Shown here: piece by piece, positions 45,166-57,399 of the stretch | Position numbering within the stretch: position 1 is the stretch's first letter | How the letters are laid out: every line of letters starts with the position of its first letter | Assembly (NCBI RefSeq): GCF_021018895.1 | Contig: NC_079368.1 | Location: forward strand, 3,565,501 to 3,629,500 | Length of the DNA stretch: 64,000 nucleotides | Direction: 5' to 3' | DNA from: Seriola aureovittata | Lineage: Eukaryota; Chordata; Actinopteri; Carangiformes; Carangidae | Notes under the pieces: model-generated | Told to the model about the DNA's origin: nothing | Seen by the model: only the letters and a program-made list of their open reading frames with translations | Databases searched by the model: none | Position numbers and translations under genes: made by a program

Positions 45166-46580
45166 GAGATAATACAGAATGGGGAAATAGAATTACAATA
45201 TGAAGTAAATACATTTCATTTAATCATATTAAGTAAATATTAAGTGTAATAAAGTCAAAGCGCTTTAGGGAGGGAACATGAATGTATTTTTAGGAGACAG
45301 TAGGGTTGGGAAGTAACGTAGCACCATCTGTTAAGTTTGCAGTAAGAGTATCATGCTCTCAGTTGTAGTTTCTGCAGTTTAAAACTCTCCTCTGTGCCCC
45401 CGCTGGCATCACATCAAATCCTGCTGGAGCCTCCACTGCTGCCCTCTCCACCTCCCTGCCGCTACAGGAAAAAACAGCAGACTTCATATGCTCCTTTAAA
45501 CAAATTTGTCAAAGGTGAGCAAGCAACATTAAAACTAAAATTGACCCTCTTTGTGCTGAATAGTGAGCAGCTTTATATAATACTGTGGCCAGAAAGCAGA
45601 AGGTATTTCATTAAGATGTTCTTATTTCCTAATACCTGCTGGCAACATGGTATCACCAGCTTCCCAATTTGCATATAAATGTATTCTATTTTATTGGTGT
45701 ATTGTGAGGGGGATTTATTATGAGCAGTTCAGCATACAGACTTAAGCACATTCTGACTCTGTTATGGTATTGCTCTCATCAAAGATGGATCTTTATTATA
45801 AAGACCTCAACCAATAGAGCCCAAACACAGAGCCTGAATAAAAGATTAGGCGACTTGGTTTGATGGTGCTATAAGGCACTTCAAACATTCATCTGAGTCT
45901 GATGTAAACACAATGCTGCTTGTTCAAAGGATATCAGGGAAGGAGAAACCTGTTCGTGGAGCTGAATAATGCAAGATGCTGAGAATGATCACAGCCTGCA
46001 CAAAACTCTAAACATATTGCAACGTGTACCGCTGGATCTGTGCCCTAAGATCAGCATGCCCTATTTTTTTGTTTTTAGTTTTATTACCTCTTGTAAAAGA
46101 AAAACAACGTGTAGTGGTTGAACCCTGTGTTGTTGAAAGTATCAGAAAGATAAGACATTGCAAGAATAGTACATGACCCGTACATGGCTGTTTCAACCTG
46201 TCTTTGTTTGGGTTCAGAGCTAACAAACTTGTGAGTTAAGTTTGCAACATACAGTACACCCTGAGTTCACCTTTAATATGTAAAACATGTTTTATTGAAT
46301 ATTTTATATTACATTAAGGCAGGAAATATCATGTCGCAAACTTAGCATTGTACAGGTTATCAGGTGAGCTGGCTAAAGAAAGGGACAGGTGAATTCTGGT
46401 AATCTAAAAAAAACAGGAAGTTGGGTCAAATAATCCGCTTTTGTAACCACTTTTCTTTAACCTCGATGGAAAATGTCAAAAGGCCGAGTGAAGATGTGAA
46501 GGAGAATTCAGACAACTGTGGTGTGGAGAAAATCCGACTGCACTTACATTAGACTTTTTTTTTTGTTATAACCCAACTTT
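45166..46580. other. Intergenic, nothing recognised
   Basis: No supported gene or repeat copy; short frames at 45394-45678 and 46008-46226 lack motifs. Confidence 0.4.
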
Positions 46581-46585
46581 ATTTT

Positions 46586-47085
46586 TAACCAAGCGGCAAC
46601 TTCCGAGGCAGAAATATGAAGCCAACACTGAAGTACTAAAAACTGCAGTTCTTTGAATGGCCACTTGAGTCAGGCTCCAAAAGTGAGTCAATCCCCATAG
46701 ACTCCCATGGTAAAATATCCGACTTTACAGCAGAAATAAACATGTTTACAGTGTGCAGTAAAAATGGTTGGTTTTGGTCTTTATAGCTAATTTCCCCCTT
46801 GATGACAACTGTATGGGGGCTGAATTTTTATGTAACTCACTTATTTACATTTTATTAAAGTTTAAAGTTCTGCATAATTGAGGGCGAGCTGCTTTGAGTG
46901 ACAGGTGGGTGAGCGTATGCTTGCAACAAAAATCCACACTTGTCCCTCCCCATTTTTGGATTAGCTGGGAGCTACGGGCGGAGTCAGGCACTGTCAAGAT
47001 GGCAACGGTGGTGCAGCTCACTCTGAGCTTCAAAGCTGCTCTTTAGAAACCTGTGGGTGACGATACGGAGGATACATCTATCGCT
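46586..47085 (+). repeat. Repeat family A, copy 3 (longest)
   Basis: Most complete version, from ACCAAGCGGCAACTTCCGAG to the GAGGATACATCTATC end. It includes the segment CAGCAGAAATAAACATGTTT seen also at 58062. Confidence 0.75.
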
Positions 47086-47480
47086 ATTTATAATATATAT
47101 TTATAAGACATGGACAAAAAATGCTACTTTCCTAACCACAAAAGCAAAACGAACAGGACTGAAATTTTGAAATAAGATAGTGTGAAAGAAATATACAAAT
47201 AGAAAGAGTTGAGCCATTAAAATAAAAAAAACATTTGTGTGTAGCCTGGCAAAATTGAACAGCACAGGACACATAAATATCTTTTGGTGTCTTTATTCTG
47301 AACAGGAAAAAATGGTGTTCATTAAATAAGGAATCAAAAAAAAAAACTTAAAACAAATGAAATAAGTGCCGGTGTATATGCAGCTTTTAAAAAAATAAAA
47401 TGAATACTACGTGAGGCCTCCTCTCTACACGCTGTCTCTTCTTTTCAGATTCATCTAGTCTGCTTCAGAAAGCTTCACTG

Positions 47481-47879
47481 TTATCAATAACCATGAACTT
47501 CTGGTGCTAAATCACCGTCCAGTGTGTTAGTACAAAATAGTGCAAAAATAACTCTAATAACTCAACTTTACATTCACAGGTCTTAAAATATTACAATGAA
47601 TGTATAGGTCTTAATATACCAATTTGTAAAATTTGTTCAGGAACACAAACAGTGGCAACAGGGCACTACACCATTATATCTAGCAGCGACTGTGCTTTCA
47701 ACATGCTCTGCACATCATATCTATTAACATCCAACGAATACAGACACAGCAGTGTATAATAGTTCACAAAATGCAGGCAATCATTACTTTTAAATGTCCA
47801 TCGCTCGATATCTTGTGTCACCAGTTGCATTTTATGCAAAGTGACTCCTAACTGGATTTGAAAGAGAAGAAATCTGTAG
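47481..47879. repeat. Duplicated block Q, copy 1
   Basis: TTATCAATAACCATGAACTTC to AAGAGAAGAAATCTGTA is about 95% identical to 49173-49597 but lacks about 35 bp present there near 49251-49300. Confidence 0.8.
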
Positions 47880-48075
47880 TATATATGTAGTTTTAAGACC
47901 CAAAAACCATCTAACTGTAGTCTTTCTCAGGCTTCTCTCTGTAGATCTCGTAACAACAGGTCGGTGAGCCAATCAGAGGAGAGGAGGCTCTGAGCGTCTC
48001 TGAGTAGGTTAAATCTTTGTATGTGGTTGGCCATTCCTCTTTGAGCAACACACTTGCATTATATATATAAACACA

Positions 48076-48147
<72 letters not shown>

Positions 48148-48641
48148 GGTTATTTCTACACTCTGCTGTAAGAATGAATCGCTTGATAAATGGCTCATGT
48201 TATTGGCTGTTGTCTCTTTAGAGTATTTTTTTAGTGTAATGCTCACAAATGTGATGAATGTGGTCCCTGGACTTTGATCCACTGGTTTCTTTACTCTGCG
48301 TACAACTGCGACAAGTCTATTTAAAAACATTCAAAGAAGGCCTTGTCATGGTCTCAGCCTGGAGGCTCCAGGGTTTTGTTTTTTGGACTTTCTTGGTTTT
48401 TGGGTTTCTGTTCTGGGTTTTGAGTGTTTCTGGTTTGGGTGTTTCTGGTGTCTAGTTTTGTCTTCCCTGTCTCGTGCTCTGTTTCCCCATGCACTTCCTG
48501 TTTTATTTTGATAGTCATGTCGCCCCAGTGTCTGAGTTCTAGTTTAGTTTCCTTTGGTTAATTCCCTGATGTGTCCCACCTGTGTCTGCTTCCCCACCTG
48601 TTCTCCATCACTAATCAGTTCCGTTCCTTTACAGTTTTTCT
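47880..48641. repeat. Duplicated block C, copy 1 (partial MITE D, TA repeat, truncated LTR-like element)
   Basis: Matches 52600-53285 at about 98%, apart from a TA microsatellite at 48080-48142. Its left part is a reversed partial MITE D (AGCCAATCAGAGGAGAGGAG). Its right part (48344-48641) is the first 298 bp of the LTR-like element P beginning TGTCATGGTCTCAGCC. It stops at CCGTTCCTTTA, where unrelated sequence begins. Confidence 0.8.
48080..48142. repeat. (TA)n microsatellite
   Basis: About 31 TA units inside block C copy 1; absent from copy 2. Confidence 0.95.
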
Positions 48642-49172
48642 CTGTCGCTTTGGTACATTTCTCAGATCAGAATTGAAATTCTCAAAACTACTTGTTCAAT
48701 CTTCACATCATTGTGTCACTTGTGCAAATCAAAAAAGCAGTTTCTCATTTCTTTGAACAATTTGCAAATGCTTTGGTTCATCATGCAAATGATTATGTAC
48801 AATTCTCTGCTGTTTCCTACATTATCAATTGCTTATGTCATGTTGATCAAAATGTATTATAATGGGTCTCTGTTGAATAGTCTCACCCCCCACAACATTT
48901 AGGCATTAGTTCATTGCATAAGTCTTTACATGCAAAATGGTTGAACAAGTTGTCATAATATGTCAAACATATCTCTATACATTTCCATTAGACTTTTTTT
49001 TTTCTAAATCTGTCCTGAATAGGTAAATTGCTCCCAGGTGAATCTTGACTTTCTCTAACGAAGGGAAATGTGTGAAGCATTAGATCAACAAATGATCAAC
49101 CAGTTTTCTGAAATAGCTCAAAGGTGCATCTCATGAACCAACTGGCAAGTGTGTGTATATGTATATATATAT
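48642..49172 (+). repeat. Unclassified insertion-like segment
   Basis: Begins CAGTTTTTCTCTGTCGCTTTGG at the point where block C copy 1 loses homology with copy 2. Similar ACAGTTTTTCTC starts are known to me from fish DNA transposons. No matching inverted end is visible before the AT run at 49157. Confidence 0.35.
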
Positions 49173-49597
49173 ATTATCAATAACCATAAACTTCTGGTGC
49201 TAAATCACCGTCCAGTGTGTTAGTACAAAATAGTGCAAAAATAACTCTAATGGCTCATCCCTGTATAAAAAGAGCCCACAAATTTAGCATGAACAACTTT
49301 ACGTTCACAGGTCTTAAAATATTACAATGAATGTATAGGTCTTAATATACCAACTTGTAGATTTGTTCAGGAACACAAACAGTGGCAACAGCATTATATC
49401 TAGCAGCGACTGTGCTTTCAACATGCTCTGCACATCAAATCTATTAACATCCAACAAATACAGACACATCCGTGTATAATAGTTCACAAAATGCAGGCAA
49501 TCATTACTTTTAAATGTCCATCGCTTGATATCTTGCGTCACCAGTTGCATTTTATGCAAGGTGACTCCTAACTGGATTTGAAAGAGAAGAAATCTGT
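49173..49597. repeat. Duplicated block Q, copy 2
   Basis: Second copy of 47481-47879, with an extra CTGTATAAAAAGAGCCCACA segment. Confidence 0.8.
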
Positions 49598-50920
49598 ATG
49601 AGCTCAGCCAATCTTGTAAGAATTTCCATAAATTCTGGATTGTGTCACAAACATAAAACAGGTGCTCTGATGTTTCTATATTTATGTGGGTCTGCCGTGG
49701 TGAAACTGCAATTGTGCGTTGAATTGTGGGATGGCTATTTCTCCTTTCCTTTCATAAAGGGTGGTCCAGTGTTTCCTATGCTAAATGAGATACGATAGGA
49801 ATCACTGAAGCTCCTTTCCTTATCATTTGGAAAATTGGACCAGCTCTTATAATGGCTGCTGCTCAGATACTTCAGGTCATTTCACTCAGTTAGGAACCTT
49901 CCTAAGCAAAAAAGACTTTTCCACAACAGCCTTAGTTTTTGTGGTTAGTGGATTTGTCCCACTTATCAACATGGTGAGTAATGGAGCAGCGGCTGTGACA
50001 TAGTTTGTGGAGGCAGTTAAGATACTTTAAAACCCTCAGCACCCAGTTTGATGCAGCTGCAATTTGCATCAAAAACCAAACTCTTTCTCAGAGCCATAAC
50101 TCAGTCAAATATGAATACAGACATGATAAACATATTGTTAGGTTCAGTGTGTGTCATGCCCTCTGCCTCCTAGTCCTCTCCCTCTCTCTGTGCAGGTTGC
50201 TAATTGCTGATGCCGGTCGGCTGTGCTGGAGAGCCCAGGTGTCGCTGATTGCTGGTTGCTGCATCAGCCTACTTAAGCTCCCTGCGTCAGTCAGTACTGG
50301 ATAGTAGACTCAGCTACAGAGTTAGTTCCTTCTCCAGCTCCTGGAAAACGTATTCTAGTTGTTTCCATTCAGTCTGCCGTAAGACCCATTCTACCCTGTT
50401 TCTCTTCTGCCCATAACTTATCCCACTTATCCAAATGAGAAAGATGAATTTACAAAAACAAACAAAACCATTCTGGGCACATTAAAGAGGTCAAGTTAAC
50501 AGAACTAAACTCAGGCAGGGTTCGCAAAGTAACATGACAAACAAACTGATCTAACAGAACTCAACTGACCTAACAAACAGACCTAAAAAAAGGGAACATT
50601 CAGTATTTACTGGCTGATCAGACCGGCTGCACATAAAATGAGTTTAAGATAAACATTAACCCCTTAACTAACAAATACGGTGTTCTCCTGCTGATAAGGG
50701 TGTCAGCTCAGAAAACCCTTATACTGTGTGTGTCATTTTAGAAAGCAATGACACGTGACCTCTTTTGTCATTTAGATTTAAGGACTGTTTGCTTGAAGAC
50801 AGGGCCTCAAGATCAGGCATTAAAGCATTTCTCACCTTCAATGGACAGTATGTAACTTCTGCTGCCATGTGTGTCTCAAGCAAAACAATAACAATGTCGG
50901 GTGACGTCCTGGGACTGTGG
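49598..50920. other. Intergenic; LTR-like C/T-rich sequence near 50150-50400
   Basis: TGTGTCATGCCCTCTGCCTC followed by AGCCTACTTAAGCTCCCTGC resembles TGTCATG-type repeats, but no end or target duplication can be set. The rest shows nothing recognised. Confidence 0.3.
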
Positions 50921-50964
50921 GATCATGGGCGTTGTTGTGCCCACCACCCTTACCGTAAGCTTCT

Positions 50965-51445
50965 CCCAGATTGGATTCCTTCAGTGTCAGTGGTTCAGGG
51001 AATCAAACAGACCTGGGGATTCTAACCATTAAAAACACTGAATGAAGCAGTTTGACATTTAAAGTCAGTGTTTGACCGACGCTGTACGGAGGACAGAGAC
51101 TCAGGGAAGAGTTGGAGCTGAGATTGATGCTAACCTTTGTCCTGATTGTTTCTCTGATAACTAATGAACCAGATGTTCAGCAGGTTTTTACCAGCAGCCG
51201 AATTATCCACAGAGGTGTCCTCCTCTCCATAACAAACACACCAGGGGATTAAAACCAGTAGAAACAACCATGAAGCAGTTTCACTTAAAAATCAGAGATT
51301 CACCAACGCTCTTCAGCGACACAGGACAGGACGTCTCCAGCAGCTGGGAGCTGAGCTGTCTAACATTTACTCAGCTATTTTCTCTGATAACTTTAGATCC
51401 AGACATCCGATGACTAAAATCCTTCATCTGGTTCAAATATAGAGC
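50965..51445 (+). repeat. Interspersed repeat with internal direct duplication
   Basis: Two related units of about 240 bp: GGGGATTCTAACCATTAAAA, GAATGAAGCAGTTTGACATT, TTTCTCTGATAACTAATGAA in the first, and GGGGATTAAAACCAGTAGAA, CATGAAGCAGTTTCACTTAA, TTTCTCTGATAACTTTAGAT in the second. Probably a non-autonomous teleost DNA transposon. Confidence 0.5.
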
Positions 51446-51956
51446 TGAAAACCACCAAGGTGTAAAAAGTGTATGTGGCTTAAAATTTAAAAGGCAATGT
51501 TGAGCTTCCAGCAGAGAAACACAACACTGACACATGATGATAGAGGACATAATGTCATTGACATATGACCAAATAACACCCACTGTTGATGATTGAAATC
51601 ACAGATTTCTCTGGTTTGAGAACTGTTGGAAACATTTAGGATAATGTAAGAACACAACTCAACAACATTTAGAACATAAGTCTAGTCATTTTTTGACATT
51701 TTAATGTGGAAAGGTTACAGATTATAACTTCTAAATGCATTGTACGTCTGTAGCTTTTAGGCCTGTGAGAGTATGATGCTCAGTTGGTGTTGGTAACGAA
51801 TTGAGATGAACTGTCTTGTCTTGTTTCATCCATCCATAAGAATTTCATGCATAAGAAGTCAATTCTCTTGCAACACTCACACACTGAGCTTTTTCTTTTC
51901 ATCTCAATGCATTGAAGTTCTTAAAGCTCTCAATCAGCTAAACAGGTATTTGAAAG

Positions 51957-52229
51957 ATGTGGGAAAGCCGGCGGAGAACATCTTTGTTTTATTTTGAGCA
52001 TCGTCAGTTAGTGTTCAAAGCACCGTCGGTGCAACATCTCCTCGCTCTGAAGAAGAAGAAGGCGCCAAAAACTCCCAATGACAACTGCGAGTTGTTGTGC
52101 TGTAGTGAAGCCGGAGCTCAAAGCATGCAGATCCTGACAGTGCTGATGAACAGCTACATGTTTTATCTTGAAGGGCAATCCGATGCATTTCAGGAGAGGC
52201 TCTTGAGTGCCTTAGATGGTAGAAATTAA
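51957..52229 (+). other. Unidentified 90-aa open frame
   Basis: A lysine-rich stretch (KKKKAPKTPND) is followed by SEAGAQSMQILTVLMNSYMF and EGQSDAFQERLL. I do not recognise a family. No splice sites or neighbours support a gene. A transposon-derived fragment or chance frame is as likely. Confidence 0.2.
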
Positions 52230-52543
52230 GGAGAGCAGAAACTTTTATCTCAGTTTACCTCTGTCAGCTCTGTGAATGCGACTCCCTTGTTCCTGCTCTG
52301 CAGACACAACTGTTCCATTCCTGAACATTGTTATGTAATAAATAATGAAGGCATGTATGCTAGAGATGCTTCTAACTAACTGATATAATTGCGGTACACA
52401 GCATCAGACAGAAAATTTTCTTTAAATTTCAATCTGCTCTTTGGTTAAGAAAGAGATGGAAATCAAGTTAAACACTCTATAATTCTAGATTTCAGTAAAG
52501 GATAAAAAGGGAAATTCTAAATAAAATTTTAAACTAAATTTTA

Positions 52544-52765
52544 ATTCCCATATTTTTCCTGTGTTTTATTCGAAGTGTTGATCCATACGAAGATATATTT
52601 GTGGTTTTAAGAACCAAAAACCATCTAACTGTAGTCTTTCTCAGGCTTCTCTCTGTAGATCTAGTAACAACAGGTCAGTGAGCCAATCAGAGGAGAGGAG
52701 GCTCTGAGCCTCTCTGAGTAGTTTAAATCTTTGTATGTGATTGGCCATTCCTCTTTGAGCATACA
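52544..52765 (-). repeat. MITE family D, partial copy in block C copy 2
   Basis: CCCATATTTTTCCTGTGTTT, GTTTTAAGAACCAAAAACCA and GAGAGGAGGCTCTGAGCCTC are the reversed right half of family D. Confidence 0.75.
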
Positions 52766-53465
52766 TGTAATTAATCACGTTTACTAGATTAACTATTTTC
52801 AAAGGTTATTTCTACACTCTGCTGTAAGAATGAATCGCTTGATAAATGGCTCATGTTATTGGCTGTTGTCTCTTTAGAGTATTTTTTTAGTGTAATGCTC
52901 ACAAATGTGATGAATGTGGTCCCTGGACTTTGATCCACCGGTTTCTTTACTCTGCGTACAACTGCGACAAGTCTATTTAAAACATTCAAAGAAGGCCTTG
53001 TCATGGTCTCAGCCTGGAGGCTCCAGGGTTTTGTTTTTTGGACTTTCTTGGTTTTTGGGTTTCTGTTCTGGGTTTTGAGTGTTTCTGGTTTGGGTGTTTC
53101 TGGTGTCTAGTTTTGTCTTCCCTGTCTTGTGCTCTGTTTCCCCATGCACTTCCTGTTTTATTTTGATAGTCATGTCGCCCCAGTGTCTGAGTTCTAGTTT
53201 TGCTTCCTTTGGTTAATTCCCTGATGTGTCCCACCTGTGTCTGCTTCCCCACCTGTTCTCCATCACTAATCAGTTCCGTTCCTTTAAGAAGCCCTCGTAC
53301 TATCTTGTCCTTGTGGGATCATTGTTTGTTGGTAGTGAGGTTTAATGTGTGTTTCGGCGACTCATGTTTGGACTTTGGTTTGTTTTTGGAATAAATTCTT
53401 TGACACTGCTACCTTCTCCGCATTTGGGTCCACCCCTTACCCCTACTTACCTCAAACTCGTGACA
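52600..53465. repeat. Duplicated block C, copy 2
   Basis: Second copy of 47880-48641. It contains part of MITE D, about 230 bp of other sequence and a complete LTR-like element P. Confidence 0.8.
52999..53465 (+). mobile_element. LTR-like element (family P), complete copy 3
   Basis: The 467-bp element starts TGTCATGG and ends CTCGTGACA. It is flanked by a perfect 5-bp duplication, GGCCT (52994-52998 and 53466-53470). Near its end are GGAATAAATTC, a poly(A)-signal-like motif, and GCATTTGGGTCC, shared with copy 2. The TG...CA ends, 5-bp duplication and lack of coding sequence fit a solo LTR. Confidence 0.75.
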
Positions 53466-53819
53466 GGCCTCTAACGCAGGAATTGAGGATATGAAATTTT
53501 TTTTTTAGTAATGAACCCGTACTAAACTGGACTTGAGGAACAACTTTGAGGAAGAAGAAATCCTCCAGCCAGTACGACCCTAGAAGCGTGTCCAAAAATA
53601 GCAACCCAGTGGTGGTAGGCATGGAAGGAATGGCGCTCCACCACTTTTTTCTCAAAGTGATTAAATAAATGATCCTCAATTCGCAGAATTCAGTTTAAAT
53701 GTATAAACATTTTTAGGTGCTTGAAGATCTGATCATTACTAAAGTGTATGTCATGTAAAGAGCTAACACAAAGAAATCATATGGTCAGTGTTCTCATATT
53801 GACATTTAAGGTGTATTCT

Positions 53820-54420
53820 AGATAGACAGGCAGATAAACTTTATTGTCATTCAAGCTATACACCAAACAGTGCACGTTTGAATGACATTTTGTTGCATTG
53901 GCTTACAATAGTTACACTACTACACTGCAACAAAGCAGTACTAAACATTAAAATAACTACAAATAAAAATAATAAACCAAAAGGAAAAAAAACTGTAAAA
54001 ATAATGTATATTGCACATAGGCCTAAAAAATATTGCACAGGTATAGTGTTCTTTTACATTAGAATATTGCACTTATGGATAATAAGTTAAAGTATCACAG
54101 CAGCAAACCGGTTGGTCCAGCATGAGTGCATGTGTGTATGTTGGTGGGTGGGGGATTATTTGGAGTTCAATGGTCTGATGGCTCGGGGAACGAAGCTATT
54201 GCAGAATCCGGCTGTTCTGCTCCGAATCCTGCAAAACCTCTTGCCAGAGGCAAGCAGGGAGAGCAATGCATGGTGGGGATGGGTGGGGTCTCTAATGATG
54301 TTGTGAGCCCTGGTTAGGCAGCGTTTGTGTGCAATGTCCTGGATGGAAGGAAGTGAAGTCCCGATCTTCTCCGTTGTCCACACCCATCTCTGCACAGACT
54401 TCCAGTCTGAGGCTTTGCAG
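53820..54420 (-). pseudogene. Non-LTR retrotransposon 3' end: reverse transcriptase C-terminus and 3' UTR
   Basis: The minus-strand frame from about 54420 reads VWTTEKIGTSLPSIQDIAHK, then RAHNIIRDPTHP, LLASGKRFCRIRSRT and FVPRAIRPLNSK. This is the C-terminal signature of a fish LINE ORF2 (GTSLPSIQDIY.KRC..RA; SGRRYR.IRSRT..F..SFFP.A). The 3' UTR runs on to 53825 and ends, on that strand, TGAATGACAATAAAGTTTAT. 5'-truncated. Rex1/Babar-type is my best guess. Confidence 0.75.
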
Positions 54421-54940
54421 TTTCCAAACCAGACAGAGAAATGAAATGATTGATTTCAAAACGTCAGTCACGCATTGAGTAATACGCAAGACAACATTCC
54501 ACCTTAAAAGATGCCGGTAGCTGCTCAGTGAATGAAATGTTTTTAGTAAAGATGAAAAGACAGAAAACATCCTGTCAGTCATCATTCACGCTTGTGACAG
54601 TTTCTTTATCTGTGATGCTTTTACACATAAACATGACAAAATCAGCCTGTTACACTTGGATATTTTTAGCTACATTTTCATAGCTTAGCCTGTTAGGTTC
54701 ACCTGACCTCTGCCTGCACTGCAGCTTCTCCTCTGAATGGAGGTTTCCAATGCGGCTTCATTTGCTCAACACAAGTAAGAATGAATGTAAACTTGTCACC
54801 ATAGGAACAGTGGTTACATGACCCTTTGAAACAAGGCGCACCTCAACCGTGCGCATGCACCATAGGTGCACTTCAGTACATAAACAAACAGCACTACTCC
54901 TCTGCACGTCAGAGACAACAACAAGACAGATGAGGTCATA

Positions 54941-55048
54941 ATGAAGTCAGTGGCAAGTCTACAGACAGATGTGTGGCTGCATTTCAGATTTAAAAACTAT
55001 GAAGACAGTGAAGAGATGGACAAAAGCAAAGCTATGTGTAAGATGTGA
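54941..55048 (+). pseudogene. hAT transposase 5' fragment: BED zinc-finger remnant
   Basis: The open frame from ATG 54941 reads SLQTDVWLHFRFKN and, after EDSEEM, DKSKAMCKM before a stop. It resembles the BED finger of ZBED-like hAT transposases (VW..FGF..........DK.KA.CKLC). The second half of the finger (H...H) is missing. Upstream GTACATAAACAAACAGCA fits the 5' region of such elements. Confidence 0.55.
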
Positions 55049-55568
55049 AGAAGAAGCTGTGTGTACCTGTTTATACACAGTGTAGCTGGGGCACTGGGGT
55101 ATAGATAGCAACGCACATTACACCTATTATTTCTTGAGATGCGTGTCTAAATTGTTGGTCATGTGAAATAGAGAGAGCATTAATCCAACTGCTTTGGGGT
55201 CCATTCATAATGTCATAATGTTTTTACTAATGCACCATGTTAGAGGAACAGCTTACAGCATTAGTTCTCATATGTTGTTATATAATCTGTTGTATATTTC
55301 AGCATACACATAAGCAAAATACCGTACTCCACAGATCAGGGTGCACATTTAAAAACAACAAAAGACACATTATACGTGACATAACATGGAAAAAGAGCAG
55401 CATTAAAAACAATTTATAAGAGCGGTTTAAGATAAAAAAAAAAAAAAAAGAGTGCTGATGCAAGCAGGTGTCCTCAAAAAACAGGCTGGTCGCTCTTTCT
55501 CAGATACCCCTGAGTGATGACAGTAGACTGACAAATAAAAGCCAAACATCATCTTGACATTGGCACAG

Positions 55569-55734
<166 letters not shown>

Positions 55735-57395
55735 TGTGTTTGTTTAGGGGACGACAGCCACAGACGCAGCCACAACTCAGTGTTTTATTTACAGAGCTTC
55801 ATGGAAATTTCAACATAATTATGATCCCAGTAGTGTGTGGTGTACCTACAGTATTTACAGTATGGACGCTGCTTATATCTGAAATAAACCAACCTTTAGA
55901 TGAAATGTCTCTTGCGGAAGGAGACATATTCAGAAGTTCAGACATCACAAAGACAGACATTCTCATCATTTACTCTTCTTTGTGACTGCCTTCTCTCCTA
56001 CTCTCTGAAAAACAACACATCTGTCACCTATCCAGTGTAATCGCATAACAAAACTGTTTTCTGTTGCCTCCATCTTGATGTTATTGATGTGTGGGAAAAT
56101 TAGATTTTAATGGTTTGGCAGTGAATATAATCAAAAGCAATGCATCTGCAGTGATAACAAGTGTCTAGAAAACATGCCTGTGTATGTATATGTAGAGAAG
56201 AAATGGTGAGTTTCTTACATTGCTGCAGCAGCAGCAGTATGATGTGCCTGGTGTTGGTCTTTGTATTCAGTGTTGTTTTTTGGTTTTCTTTTCTGATATT
56301 TTGTTGACTAAATGACTGATTGACAGGGTAATGCATCGAATCAATTGATGGTGGAGATGGTTGTTAGTAGCGGGTCTAATGCTGTGTAAAAAGTATGTTT
56401 TACAGATTTTAATATACAGTGGCATTTGTAGGTGGAAAGAAACGAGGGGGCAACTATTTTGGACTGATGCGAGACCAGACCAGTTCACATTTATTATAAT
56501 CAGACGAAGCAGAGGTGGTCAAGGTGTGCCATTTTCCGTTTGTATACACATGTCAGTTTGGGTGACTATGTTTGCACTGCTGAGCAAGTCCAATTTTACT
56601 TTGCTGTCTCCTGCTGCTTTCATGTTGGTAATCCTCTCAGAAAGATGCTTGAGATCATGAAAGCCCACTCTTGACCAGGTACCGCCTCCTCCAAATAACA
56701 CACATAGTAAGCAAAAAAAAAAGTGTCTTCTCTGACAAGCTAGCAGTTAACCATTTTTTCCAATTATTTTTACCCTATTAGCTTAAATCGGTATCCAGCT
56801 GCTGGTGGCTCAGAGGCGTTTCATTTTAAAGATCATCTCATGACAGGTTTTACACTATGTAAAAAATCATCTGCTGTGATTAATATTTTTGATTAACATG
56901 GTTTCCCCACATAAACAGTGAAAAAAAATAATCAATATCTGGAGCTGAAGCACATCTACACTTCCTCATTGAGAAACCTGGATCAGACCACTGCTGCTCG
57001 CTCCAGGTGAAAGAGCAGAGATTATCAATACGGGATGCAATTTGTCCAGTATTTACATTCATGTTATGTCCTCAAAGTGCTGTCAATAATGTAATGTCAA
57101 GTAATAATTTTGCATAATCTTCCCGGGGTTTTAGGCCATGGTGGAAACACAGACAACAATGGGCCACAGGAACCTTTTAGTTCCTGAAGAAAAGTACCTA
57201 GAACTAAAAGTTCCATCTTTAGTTATATGACATGAAACCCTGTCTGTCTGAATCTCTTTTTATGAGAGTTTTTGTGTTCACTGCAGTTCAAGGTGGAAAC
57301 ACTCAGTCATGGTGTGGACTGATGTCTTGTATTATATAAAAACATCATAAGGATGTTAACAAGGTTAAAAATGAGGTGTTCATCAGAGGGAGACT
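55735..57395. other. Intergenic, mostly unclassified
   Basis: TATCCAGCTGCTGGTGGCTC at 56790-56810 repeats the junction sequence at 43457-43476, next to repeat B copy 1. Otherwise no recognised gene or repeat. Confidence 0.35.
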
Positions 57396-57399
57396 TTTA

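Noticed and set aside
47911..48330. 139-aa minus-strand frame
   Set aside because: Runs through the TA microsatellite and repeated block C; part of it recurs at 52789-53004 only because the DNA is duplicated.
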